From Anaspis maculata (taxonomy: Eukaryota > Arthropoda > Insecta > Coleoptera > Scraptiidae): 64,000 nt of DNA. Both the position numbers and the translations under genes were made by a program. This document shows positions 1 through 11,691 of this stretch, piece by piece; within the stretch, counting starts at the first letter, position 1; each line of letters begins with the position of its first letter. The notes beneath the pieces are model-generated. The model saw nothing but the letters and a program-made list of their open reading frames with translations, was not told the DNA's origin and ran no database searches. The stretch is taken from assembly GCA_949128115.1 (NCBI GenBank), contig OX421962.1:13343262-13407261 (forward strand), given 5' to 3'.

Positions 1-1092
1 GGGGATTAATTTAAAATGATATATCGTTAAACATGACATTCATTAGGTCTGGCTGTTCAAGTTGTCAACAACAGTTGCTGTTGCTTTTCAGTTTTTCCAT
101 TGGAGGACTTCAGATAGGTAGTGCAATAAAACGTTATCTCTAATAGCACATACGTTGGTCAAAGTTTCAACCAAACCTGACTTTATTGCCTATAAATTCA
201 TAATCGAATTTATTGCTAAGAATAAGAAATCATTGAATCATTCAACTTTAGCTCCGCGTCATTATTATGCAATTACAGCTTAATTGCATAATAATGATAT
301 GGTCTAATTAATCAACGCTTTCCGATTTCAATCCCCATTTCTGAATTCCCTCTTCATTTCACTTGAAGAGAGATAGTTCACAAATACATGGAATCGGTTC
401 TCTTTCTATTTTGAATTCAGTTCTTTGTCTTAATTACTTATCAAAATAATTAACATGACATTAGATGTAGGTAGTGATAAGCTTAAATCACAATCATATT
501 TTCTAATCATCTATGAGTAAATTGGATATGTATTAATTAGATAAACCTTTAATCAACCCAGAACAAAAATACAGCATCTCGATGTTCTCGTAGAAATACC
601 TAAATGCGTTGTAATTTTCAACTTCCGTTTTCGGCTTATTAGCTCTGAGTGAATACTGACGCTGTCTGAGAACGGGCTGAAACAAAACTTCAAAAAACAT
701 GAGGACATATTTGCGAGATTGCGGAGCCCAGGGTCAGTGATGTTATTCAGTTGCCAGCGCTGTTTAACCAGCCGATAGAATTTTCATCCTCCTGTAGGAA
801 GCCACTTTTTGTTGAAGTGTTAAGGATGATTCCATCTGTTGACTCGTCGGCAACCTGTGAACAATTTCTTGAATGCTTACATCGATTTGTGGGATATCTA
901 GCCTTGACTTCTATCGCTTAATTGGCTGCAGGCTATCGCCAGTAATTACCTGGATACTCATTACCATCGCGAGACTCATTATGCCCTGAGGCACTGGTAC
1001 TGGAATAGATAATTCTATCGACTTGCTTAGACATTCGGCCGGTATCGAATAGAATAATCATCATTAGATACGAGTTTTTTATAACAATCCAG
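1..1092. other. Intron sequence at window start
   Basis: This stretch lies upstream of the first visible kuzbanian exon and belongs to one of that gene's introns. No coding signal is visible on either strand. The only clear structure is a perfect hairpin at 260-296. The AT-rich part before 600 resembles in composition the repeats at 18 kb and 29.6 kb, but I could not align it convincingly. Confidence 0.5.
260..296. repeat. Perfect 16-bp-arm hairpin
   Basis: Arm CATTATTATGCAATTA at 260-275 is followed by a five-base loop and its exact reverse complement at 281-296. It is a short palindrome in an AT-rich intron. It could be a relic of a small MITE or chance in AT-rich DNA. Confidence 0.6.
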
Positions 1093-4000
1093 GCCCTAGC
1101 GGTACTTCTGTAGGAAAATTAAAAACGATGTAATCAAAAAAAAATTTTGGAGTCGTTCGAGGGTCATCCTAGGACAAATAATCACTCGGGTGCTTTCGCG
1201 ATTTCTGGTACATTTTCCAGAAATATCACATCAAAGTTGGCGGCTGGTCAATTCTTCAGTTCACTGATATTTCTTTGAGTTCCCGCGATTTTCTTATACA
1301 ATACAATACAATCTTCATTCAGCGCAAGAAGACCTTACAAGGTATATCGCTATATCTTCAAATAAAAGTACTGATGTACCCAACAAATAATTCTGGATCC
1401 GATGGTGCTGTCAGATATTGGGTCTCCTCACTCACCTTATACCGGGTCAAAAAAAATTAAAGGAGTTTCATTATTTTTTTCCAACTTTTTAGTTTCTTGG
1501 TCGATTTCCACAAATTTGGTGTCAAAAGCTCGCTGACTAAATCGTCTACTCAAATAAATCGTCAATTTAGCCAAATTATCAAAAATCAAGATGGCGGCGG
1601 CGAACTCAAATAAAAATGTGTCGTATGTCGAGATTTTTTTTTGGTTCCTGAACTTTATGAAGAACGACATTGATGGTGGATTCTGGAAGATTCAGCTTTC
1701 CTTTGCAATTTGGGACTAGATTCACTCGACTTCGTGCATGGCCGAAGTTTCAAAAAAATTTCAGATGATAGATGATAGATGACGTAAATCGTGGTGGTGC
1801 GCATGTCAAATATCGAATATTCTACTTTTTTGTTCTCACATGTTCTAAACGGAATTTCTACAAATGGTTGGCTCAATGGTCAGCTGAATAAACACGCAAC
1901 GAGAGTCAGATGTTGAATGAGTCGAAATGTGAAATCTTTAAGTAGACGACTTTACTTCTTTGGAGAAAATAAAACGGTTCTATCGTGAATTTCAATCATG
2001 ATCGGTTCAAGGTGGTTGGAATAAAAATACAGGGCTCAAACAAGGCACATAATATGACAGAAAAACAATAATTGTAACAATACCATTGATGAGGATCTTA
2101 CTTATATCTGCCTCTCTCGCTTAACAAAACCCAAAGAAACGTTCCGAACATTTTAGGGGAAAAAATCCTGGTGATATGACTGGAATTTAGATATTTGTAT
2201 TGTTTGGCCCGCAGAGAATGTTTGATTTGTAGGACTAGTTTGCCCCCCACAGGAGGCGAAAGGTGTCTCATCGATTGCTTGTAGAATTATTTTGCGACTA
2301 GATATTGATTTTTAAGGGTAAAGCTTTTCAAATTTTGGTCCACTTTGATAATGCTGGGCCTAGAGGGTCACTTGAAATAAACGAATCCATGACAAAATGC
2401 TAGGTCGTCAAAGAGCAAACCGACCTGTTTGAGTGGTTTTCTGGAAAAGACTGATGAATTGTCCACAAAATGATCTCATAAGCTCATCGATGACACAAGT
2501 TATATACAAACTTATGAGGCATACTTATAATACTCTTCCGCATTTCCTACGTGGACGAAAATACTCCGGAACCTGATTCACTTCTGAAATGTAGTTAGGC
2601 TGAACTTTATCTGTCAGTGATTACCTATACCATCATTGGTCAACAAAGTAAATTTCATTTTTGCATTCAGGATTAGGCACACTGCAACAATTACAAAACA
2701 AGCAGCAATAAACTTGCTTTTTTCGCACAGGCACATCTTACAGTGGTACATATTATACAATAGCGTACCCCTACGAAGTTTCCCGGCAATTTCACGATAT
2801 TTTTTTGAGAAACCAAGACGTCGTCAAAAATACCAAATTCTAATGGATTCATTACTGTAAGTTGTTGTCGATGCAGTGTATCTGTAAGTAAGTAGAGAAG
2901 TATGCTCGCAGTAAGTAATATATGTCCAGTTCTCAGAAACTCCAAAGTTGTTGAGATAAGAGGGATGTTGCGAGAGGAAGAGCTCCTTTATTGTTCCAAA
3001 CTTGCTGCTGGTATAATCATCTCCATTCAAAGCATTGAGAACTAATCAGCGTCGCCTTTATGATTTATATACCTACACTATTCGTGACTATAGTATATAC
3101 AGGACGTAGGTACTTTCACAAAAATATGGCCAATGCAGGCACCTACCTTGCATCAGGTACTCGGTCCTCAATAATTTGAACAGATGAACGCTGTCACTGT
3201 TATGTTGAAGATACCATTCTGTCATTGTCAAACACAGATGTTAAGTCTGAAGATTTGGGGCAAGCGACTAGCAAGTTTAGGTAAGTTTGATCTCTGTACT
3301 TTCATCTCAGCCACCTTACACCGATTGTAACTGGAATTCTCAAAAACCGTTTAATTTTTCCCTAAGAAGTATAGTTGTCTATTTTGAATTTTTACATTTC
3401 GACTCTCCTAACACTTGGTTTTCGTTGCTAGCTTATTCAGCTGACCATTAAGCCAACCATTCACAGAAGTTCTGCTTAGAACATGTGAGAACAAAAAGCA
3501 GAATATTCGATATTTGAGATGCGTACCTCCACCATTTACGTCATTCAATATCTAAAATTTTGAAACTTTGGCCATGCACCCACACTGTATTTGTAGTCAA
3601 TGCACATAGCTTACGATCACCACCAAGTGTGTAGAAATTGCTTTAGTAATAAAGATTTGCGGGAGGTTTTGAAACTGTTGATTTATTGTGAATTTGGAAA
3701 AAATTACATGTGAACCTTCCTTTGATTCACTATATTTTCACAGTGGAATGTGCGAATCAAGTGAATCTAGTCTCAAATTGCAAAAGAAACTTCCAGAATA
3801 CACCATCAATGTGGTTCTTTACAAAGTTCAGGAACAAAAAAAAATCTTGACATACGACACATTTTTATTTGAGTTCACCGCCGCCATCCTGATTTTTTAT
3901 AATTTGGCTATATTGACAATTGATTTGAGTAGACGATTTAGTCAGCGAGCTTTTGACACCAAGTTTGTGAAAATCGGCCAAGAAACTAAAAGTTGGAAAA

Positions 4001-4310
4001 AAAATAATGAAACGCCTTTTATTTTTTTTTCACCCGGTATAAGGTAGATACCCAATATCTGACAGCACCATTCGATCCAGAATTGTTTGTTGAGTAGATC
4101 AGGACTTTTATTTGGAGAAAATCGCGAAAACTCAAAGAAATATAAGCAAACTGAAGAATTGACCAGCCGCCAACTTTGATGCGATATTGCTGGAAAATGT
4201 ACCAGAAATCGCGAAAGCACCCGAGTGATTATTTGTCCTGAGATGACCCTCTCACGATTCCAAAAATTTTTTTTGACTACATCGTTTTTCCTACAGAAGT
4301 ACTGCTAGGG
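1093..4310. mobile_element. Long foldback element A (inverted arms about 0.8 kb)
   Basis: The left arm, 1093-1904, is matched in reverse complement by 3425-4310. The termini are CCCTAGCGGTACTTCTGTAG at the left and the complement of a near-identical string ending at 4310. The arms stay alignable along their whole length, for instance around 1200-1260 against 4140-4210. The right arm carries about 165 extra bases (3577-3740) that the left arm lacks. The 1.5-kb centre, 1905-3424, holds nothing recognisable and no transposase. The element ends less than 200 bases before the first visible kuz exon. The class is unknown; foldback-type non-autonomous DNA transposon is the best description. Confidence 0.8.
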
Positions 4311-4484
4311 ACAGGACTATGAGCAGTGACTTAGATAACAAAAGTTCAAAAATTAACACATTTGTCAACATTTTGAAGGGCTCTTTGAGAGATCCTTTCT
4401 TCATGAAATTGATAAAGTCCGCATAGAATGTAGAATGCATATTCCAGTTTTGTGGTCTGATTTTAATGAAAACTTTTGTTCCAG

Positions 4485-4609
4485 AGGAAGACTACGATGC
4501 GTTTTGCTTGGCCTACATGTTCACCTACCGGGACTTCGAAATGGGAACGCTGGGATTGGCCTGGACCGGAGATTTGAAGAACGCCGGAGGTGTCTGCGAG
4601 AAGAATGGG
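4485..4609 (+). CDS. kuz: Kuzbanian/ADAM10 exon: metalloprotease domain, first visible exon
   Basis: This exon encodes 41 full codons of the catalytic domain of a membrane-anchored ADAM10-type zinc metalloprotease, the sheddase that makes the S2 cut in Notch. The peptide begins EDYDAFCLAYMFTYRDFE and ends GGVCEKNG, which I recognise as the ADAM10/Kuz segment just before the active site. The acceptor AG is at 4483-4484 and the first two bases complete a codon begun in the previous exon; the donor GT is at 4610. It ends in phase 0 and joins the exon at 14147 across a 9.5-kb intron. Signal peptide, prodomain and the start of the protease domain lie upstream of the window. Kuz is favoured over the paralogue Kuzbanian-like by my memory of its sequence only. 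Confidence 0.93.
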
Positions 4610-6049
4610 GTAAGCATCCATTGAGTATTTGTTCTTATTTTTTCTTCATAAAAGACTTATCGCTTCAGGAACTCATGATTATCAACTTTTTGCAATTCAC
4701 GTCTCGCATTGGATTCCGCTTGAGATCAACCAGAAAAATGATCACAGCAAAAAACAAGCCTTATGGCAAACGTCAAAACTGCACTATAATTCAGATTTGT
4801 GCTGCCATCTACGGCGCCTAGTAAATTCCCTAGCATGCTCTTCCCTTTGTACTTACGATGAATACTCAGTGCTTAATACAGTTAATTATTATTCGTCAGG
4901 AATCCACTAGCACTCTCACCGTAAGCAATTCTCATTGATTTCGTCGTCGGAGTTTCAGTTACTCACACATTCCCCCGCTTTAGTGGCAGCCTTATTCAGC
5001 TGAGCCAAGCAATTAATAAAGCACTACTCTACTACATGCTAATTGGGAGTCTACCAGACTCTGCTGTAAAAGGGATGAGAAACGAGGACTTGTTTAAGTT
5101 CATATTGAATTGTACAAATCTAATCCCCTTATGCATACGGCCCCCGAGGGCTGGATTAAGCTAAGAGTATTATTGTATCATCGTCCCTTTTGTAGGTTAA
5201 TGTGGTTAGAGGTACGGCAGGAGCGCGCGCGAATTTAACAGGACCGCTTTTGTCTCTCCGAATTCTATATCTGCTAACCCACTTTCGGCAGTTTTATCCA
5301 ATTTGCGTCACATTTTTGCTAAACTACAGAGACGGGTCATAAATTGCCGCACGAAGAGCGACGTGACGGGGGTGTGTGGTGGTTTGCGCTTCGGAGGCGT
5401 AAAACTTCAGTCTTTCAGTCCTTTCGGTTAAGAACAATTTCTTGGTGGCTGGGGTGCCAACTTGAAAATGATTGCATGTGGCAGTATTCAAACGGTGCTC
5501 AGTCAAAGCTCAGATGAAACAATGAGTGACGTTAGTAAAAGTGAGGGGGCCTCTTCGTTATAGCAGAGGCTGAATACGGTATGCCGCAGTTTTACCAATT
5601 TACATCTCTGCCACAACATCAAATCATGCCTTCTACGTTAATTTGCCCTCTACGATTCTACGAAAATCTGAGTTCAGCTACTAGCTATCTCCGAAGGGCA
5701 AGAGGATCAGTGGATACATTCGGTTTTCCATTTCAGAAGTAACAAGTTTCTGGCCGGCAAAATAGATCTCAGAAGCACAAGACTTAAAATTAGGAGCCCT
5801 AGTAAGTTCTAAAGAATTGTGGATTTCGGGTTCGAACGGATTTATTCAAGAAACTTGAGTAAATAATAACATCACACAACGGTAACTCAAACACAACAAC
5901 TCGCAACTCGTTCAACAACTCGGTTTCGATTATGTTCTCCCTGCTTCAGGCTTTATAATCGCTTCAGTTGTCAACTAGCTCCCACTCGCCGTTGGCTTTC
6001 TATTTATAGATCCTACCCCCACTCCTTACTGCGAGTCGGCAAATGCCTA
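4610..6049 (+). other. Intron, unassigned part
   Basis: This is the first part of the 9.5-kb intron between the exons at 4485 and 14147. I see no coding signal. The part 5770-6040 has a TATA-like run and many CAAC/CTCG motifs and could be a worn LTR, but no partner copy or terminal repeat was found. Confidence 0.4.
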
Positions 6050-9000
6050 GGCCGCTATTCTTGAATCGTGTGAGAAATTAAGATGTCAATATTGTAACTA
6101 TACGTTACAAAGTATCCGTTACTTTATCGGATCCGAAGTACCGAATACTGATTTTCAAAAATACTCGTTACTCTATACCTACTTCGTTACTTCGTACTCC
6201 TGGAGTCGTGAATGGGGTGTTTTCTCTGCAGTTGTCAAGTTGTCAAGTAGATGGCAGCAGGGGCCAACCCGGGTTATTCTCCCGCTACTTTTTGAACGGT
6301 TCTCACATGGAGGGGGTCTGGAGGGGGTTTTCCTTTTGACTTTGGTGTCTGCCTGCCGGGTCGGCTGTCATGTCAAGTCAAGTATGAATGTGTGTCGTCA
6401 GAGGTGAGGAAGGAATTAGATGGAAAAAATTACGTACACTTGGCCTTCAGAGTAGAGGTCTTCACTATAGATGTTTTTGAAGAAGAGCATGATTGTGTTC
6501 TTGAACATAGACAGTGGGGCACACGGCACGGTGGCAGGTAGGTTGCAATAGGTTTCAAATCGGCCGGCGTGCCCGCGAACTGCTCTTCGAGTGCTGTCTC
6601 CCGGACGGTCCCTCTGGCAAACATTTGCTCGGTCATTGGGTCCTTTCAGTCCTCAAAAATCACCAAAACCGACCAGAACAACCCTGCGTTCAATATTTTT
6701 TTCATAGTGGGGGGGTTAGCGGAATGGTCTGTGCATTTTGTGATCAAAGCATGAAATTTGGCATACTTGTTCAGAAGACCCTCCTTCGCAATTCCAGATG
6801 TGGCGCCACGCGAGATTTTGCGCCAGAGACACTGTATTGCGGTTAATATACCTGCTAGGGGTAAATTCTGCAAAAATGGCTCCTGGCCGGTCTCTGGTAC
6901 CGCAGTCGGTATTTTTTAGTTCTGTTTAGTTAAAACTACATGTAGAAATGAGTGAGGAGTACATTTTCACAAGCAAAGTTCCAAATGCTGCCTTTATACG
7001 TTGTTTCAATACATCTGAGGCCAACTTTGTTTTAGTACAGGAAACATGGTGAAAAAATTGCCAAAACCTCGGCAAAGATATGAACGTCCTGAAAATTTGA
7101 CATTCTGTCCAGAATTATGTGCCCTACTACATATCTAAAATTGACCAAAATTGCATTCCGAGGCTTCGAGTAATTGGAGGGGGGGTAAAACATTGCAACT
7201 CACAATTGAAGGTATAGAACCCGATGGAACCCGTCAATCCAATGGATGCAAATACGTCGTAGTTCGACGCATCACATCCCGTTGATACAATTTTGGCACA
7301 AAAAGTGTCGATCATTGTTAAAGGGGGGTTGTGGGGAAGGGCGAAACTCGGCTGGGTGGCTCTTTTTCTTCCTGGGCCATGAAGAATCGATCACGACAAG
7401 ATTGGTATCTTTTCCGACTAAATTCGATGTCCTGAACTTGAATTCGATGTGTAAATTTGGATAAAGACAAGTTCGAACAAGTTAACTTGAGAAAACCTGT
7501 TTTTTCTTCGAAAATTTTCACGAAACTTTTTTTTACTGTTAGAGGTATTCATCTATGAAAATATTTCAGATGCCATTAGATTGAAATGTATTCTTAACGA
7601 AAATCATCTATTTGATCTGTAATTTTGATTCCCGACATGAAAAAAACCGATTTGAACTTAAGTCGGCACTGCCCGGCGACTACTAATGACCAGAACACTA
7701 CACCATGCTCCTTCAAGTAATAACTCAATACCCTGCATTGCGATTTATGACGATTTTGTTTATGTTATAGGGAATTCAGTTCTGCACAGATCCTCGAACT
7801 TTCAAAGATGAGTTATAATTTTTCAGATAGTTTGGGCTATTTTCATTTAAAGATGCATGGTGTAGTGTTCTGGTCAGTAGTAGATAACGGGCTGTGCCGA
7901 CTCAAGTTCAAATCGATTTTTTCTATCTTGAAAAACAAAGTTACAGATCGAATGGATGATTTTCGTGAAGAATACAGTTCAATCTAATGGCCTCTGAAAT
8001 ATTTTCAAAGATGAATGCCTCTAACAGTAAAAAAAAGTTTTGTGAAAATTGTCAAAGAAAAAACAGGTTTTCTCAAGTCAACTTGTTTGAACTTGTTTTG
8101 GTCAAAATTTATGCATCGGATTCAAGTTCAGGACATTGAATTTAGTCGGAAAAGATACCAATCTTGTCGTGATCGATTCTTCATGGCCCAGGAAGAAAAA
8201 GAGCCACCCAGCCGAGTTCCGCCCTCCCCCGCGACTCCCCTTCAATAATGATCGACACTTTTTGTGCCAAAATTGTATCAACAGGATATGATGCGTCGAA
8301 CTACGATGTATTTGCATCCATTGGATTGACGGGTTCCATCGGGTTCTATACCTTTAATTGTGAGTTGCAATTTTTTACCCCCCCTCTAATAACTCGAAGC
8401 CTCGGGGTGCAATTTTTGTCAATTTTAGATATGTAGTAAGGCACATAATTCTGGACAGAATGTCAAATTTTCAGGACGTTCATATTCTTGCCTAAGTTTT
8501 GGCAATTTTTTTAACATGTTTCCTGTACTAAAACAAAGTTGGCCCTTCAATGTATTGAAACAACGTATAAAGGCAGCATTTGGAACTTTGCATGTGAAAA
8601 TGCACTCGTCAATCATTTCTACATGTAGTTTTAGCTAAACAGAACTAAAAAATACCGACTGCGGTACCAGAGACCGGCCAGGAACCATTTTTGCAGAATT
8701 TACCCCTAGCAGGTATATTAACCGCAATACAGTGCCCCTGGTGCGAAATCTTGCGTGGCGCCACATCTGGAATTGCAAAGGAGGGTCTTCTGAACACGTA
8801 TGCCAAATTTCATGCTTTGATCACAAAATGCACAGATCATTCCATTTTTGGCCGTTAACCCCGCCACTATCAGCAAATGTCAGTCATATGGTCGTTGCTG
8901 TCATTTTCATTGTTCGAGTGATCAGTGGCAGGTGGCAAAGTGCTGGGTGCTGGGTGTAGCGTGATGCTGCTAGGCAATATAGCGTTACGCATACACACAC

Positions 9001-9264
9001 AGACACATCCCTGACAGACACACAAACGGGCTGAAGAAATACGAGATACCAACATGGAGCAGGTAGGCTTACCAACCAACAGTAACCTAGTGATAAACCC
9101 GGGTTGGCCCCTGCTGCCATCTATCGTCTTCTTCAGCGGCGAAACACCCCATTGTAAAAATGAATAAAAATAATCACGGGATGGGATATCCGCGATTCCG
9201 CGAGGAAATCCGAAGCCCGAAGGCATAATTTAGTGTAGTCGCTCGTGAATCGTGATATCTAATC

Positions 9265-9645
9265 ATGATCATACTACTCGAGTACTCGGATCCGGATCTC
9301 GGCTCTCGGGTCCTGGGAATTTGGATTCGGCTCGGGTCCCGGGGATCCGGTAATCGTACTCGCTGTCGCATAATATTTTCAATTTTGTTGCCCATTCCCG
9401 ACCCGGACCCGGACTCGAGTCCCGTAGTAACCGTACTGGCTGTCGCATCGCATAGGTATCGAAATTATTACATAGGTACCTGTACATTGTACTCTAAGAT
9501 TGTACTGTACTGTGATTGATACTGGTAATCCCGCGGCCCGCGAGTATGGGTAATCTACTGTTCTACTCGTATAGTACTCGTACTCGGTAACGGATACAAA
9601 GTAACGAGTACTCGTCATAAAAGTAACGGATACTTCGAGTACTCA
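9265..9645. repeat. Degenerate TACTCG/CGGATCC simple repeat
   Basis: The stretch is built of short overlapping motifs such as CGAGTACTCG, CTCGGATCCGG and GTACTCGTACTCGG. It is a cryptically simple, CpG-rich tract inside the right side of foldback element B. A shorter related tract sits at 6110-6200. Confidence 0.6.
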
Positions 9646-9670
9646 AAAGTAACTGTACTTGACATCTCTA

Positions 9671-9810
9671 GTGAGAAAAGTCCCTGAGAGTTTTATATAA
9701 TCCGTACTACACTTCTGTAGCGAAAGTTGCCTAAAAACCACGATTTTAAGCAACATTTGCTACATCAGTGTACTGCGGAATGTATTTTACTCCCAGGGAC
9801 TTTTCTCACA
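9671..9810. mobile_element. 140-bp palindromic MITE
   Basis: The ends are GTGAGAAAAGTCCCTG and its exact reverse complement. The two halves remain complementary for most of their length, with the centre near 9740. It sits inside the outer right arm of element B and is absent from the matching left arm near 6070, so it inserted after that arm formed. Confidence 0.7.
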
Positions 9811-9829
9811 CGATTCAAGAATAGCGGCC

Positions 9830-11029
9830 CTGGAATAGTCTGGAAAATACGGGTCCCGATCGTTCCGGAAAATGCCGGCGGATTCCACGTTGCTAGGAGA
9901 TTACGAGCTCAGGTATCAACTCATAGAAACCGCTGACGGCAACCGAACGACCTGCCGTCAGAATTTGTGAAAACCAGACGTCGGATTTTGGCGGGGTTTT
10001 CTTTTTAATTTTCGCAAACGAACCGCATTCCACGTTGAGGGTGAGAATTTTTCTGAATTTGTCAAGATTTTTCGAAATTTCATAATTCATTCAAAATTTT
10101 ACAAGAAAACCGATGTTCGAATAATCCATTCCAAATATCTTGTTACGTTTTCGCGGCGAAAACTCGGCTTTTCGGGGAGAATTTCGAGAAATTTGGTGTG
10201 AAATGCCGACCGGGGGGCTTCGGAGACCTAGTGTCGTCCGGTGCGGGCCATGCGGTGGCGTTTCTCTTGAAATTTTGTCATATATTTGATCAAATTCGAC
10301 CACGGCACGGCGAAAGCGACAGGAACGTCAATTGATGCTCTTGGTTTTGGGAAACTCAACACTTCGGGGGATTTCGGGTGTTTTTGGAGAAAATGTACCG
10401 TGTCAGCGTGCGAAATTGAATTGTGGTCTCTAGGAGACTTTTGAGCGTCCACCAGACACCACAAACCCAACATCTCCTTCAAATTCGACGGCATTTCGGT
10501 TAAAAATTCCCAGGCCGGGCCAGACGTTGACGGCGTATTTCACAAAAACAGACAAGTTGAGGGGGCAAAACACGTCTGGGGGGGACTCACAATTTATCTG
10601 CAATTTCCAGCGGCTTCACATTTCGAGAAAGAGGAGCACATTTCATGTAGGTTACAGGGGTTTCTTGTCGCGACTTGTTTTCTACGGAATCCATAATAAT
10701 TCCATCGGACCTTCTGGCGAGACCTCCAGAAAGGGACCGTGTTTTGATGTGCGTCCTTGTTTTGGAGTTTTTCTTGTCAAATTTTCCAAAATTTCACTAC
10801 AAAGATCGGCAACATTATTGAGCGTCGCAGTTGTGTTGTGCAATTTGCAAATGTCAATGTAATCTCTCAGCACTCCTTTGAGGCAATTTTTCGCGGACTC
10901 TTTGTGCCATTTTTCGCGAGTGCTCTTAAATACGTTGGAATGATGCTGACAGTTATGGACGTTTTCGCGAGTAAATGTAATGATGAAAGCGGAAATCGTT
11001 ACATGACATTTTTCTATCATCATTACCAC
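9830..11029. other. Intron, CpG-richer unassigned stretch
   Basis: This is noncoding sequence with more CpG than its surroundings. Open frames of up to 134 codons occur on both strands, but none resembles a known protein and they overlap each other. It may be a worn mobile element. Confidence 0.35.
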
Positions 11030-11655
11030 AAGATCCGATTGAGATTTTGAACCTATGCCAACTAGAAATAGACACTCTAAATGCATCTGTGAAATTTCGA
11101 TTTTTGACGTTTTGAGAGGCCGCCATATTGAACTCTTGCATTTTTCAACCTATCCGATTGGGATCTAGAACCTATACCCACTTGGGGTGGACAACCGAGA
11201 TGCATCTGTCAAATGTGATATTTTGACAGTTCTAGCGCCGCCATATTGAACTTTCGCAATTTTAAACCGATGCGATTGGGATTTTACTCCCATACCCACT
11301 TGAGGTTGACAATCAAAATGCATCTGTCTGATTTTGATTTTTGACGTTCCAATAGGCCGTCATATTGAACTTTTGCATTTTTCAACCGATATGATTGGGA
11401 TTTTGAACCTCTACAACAACTTAAAATAGGCAATCTGAATATATCTGTCAAATTTTTCATTTTGACAGTTTTAAGGCCGCCGCCATATCAAACTTTTGCA
11501 TTTTCAACCGATTCGATTGGGATTTTCAACATAATTGGTACTCCCCACTTGAGGTGGACAATCGAAGTGTATCTATCAAATTTGACGTTTTGACAGTTCC
11601 AAAAGGCTGTCATATCGAACTTTAGCATTTTTCAACCGATTCGGTTGCGATTTAA
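11030..11655. repeat. Minisatellite, about 120-bp unit, five copies
   Basis: The phrase CGATTGGGATTTT recurs at about 11034, 11155, 11272, 11392, 11513 and 11641, giving periods of 117-128 bases. Each unit also contains TTTTGACAGTT or TTTTTGACGTT, GGCCGCCATATTGAACTTT and TTTCAACCGAT. The copies differ by many substitutions. The array stops immediately before the gypsy fragment. Confidence 0.85.
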
Positions 11656-11658
11656 TGG

Positions 11659-11690
11659 TATATTATTCAACAAGCGGGTAATGAATGCTT
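11659..11690. repeat. MITE end shared with 24198-24325
   Basis: The 26 bases 11659-11684 contain CAACAAGCGGGTAATGA. They match, apart from a two-base insertion, the reverse complement of 24294-24321. This marks one end of a small transposon family sitting at the join between the minisatellite and the gypsy fragment. Confidence 0.55.
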
Positions 11691-11691
11691 C

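Larger units (their letters stand above)
6050..9829. mobile_element. Composite foldback element B
   Basis: Nested inverted repeats fold onto a centre near 7780. The outermost arms are 6050-6076 and 9803-9829. Inside them are TACTCG-rich arms (about 6110-6200 against 9560-9660), then 6208-6260 against 9105-9160 (GGCCAACCCGGGTT), and a main pair of about 1 kb each (about 6660-7715 against 7850-8870). The same small peptide-like reading frames appear on opposite strands of the two arms, as expected for an inverted duplication and not for genes. No transposase is present. A partial direct copy of the left arm lies at 58795-59443, so this is a dispersed family. Confidence 0.8.

Noticed and set aside
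1275..4047. Matching small frames near 1.5 and 3.9 kb
   Set aside because: They are inverted arms of foldback element A; no coding pattern.
7127..8436. Similar 62-72-codon peptides on opposite strands near 7.2 and 8.3 kb
   Set aside because: They are the two arms of an inverted repeat. The apparent conservation is DNA-level duplication, not a gene pair.
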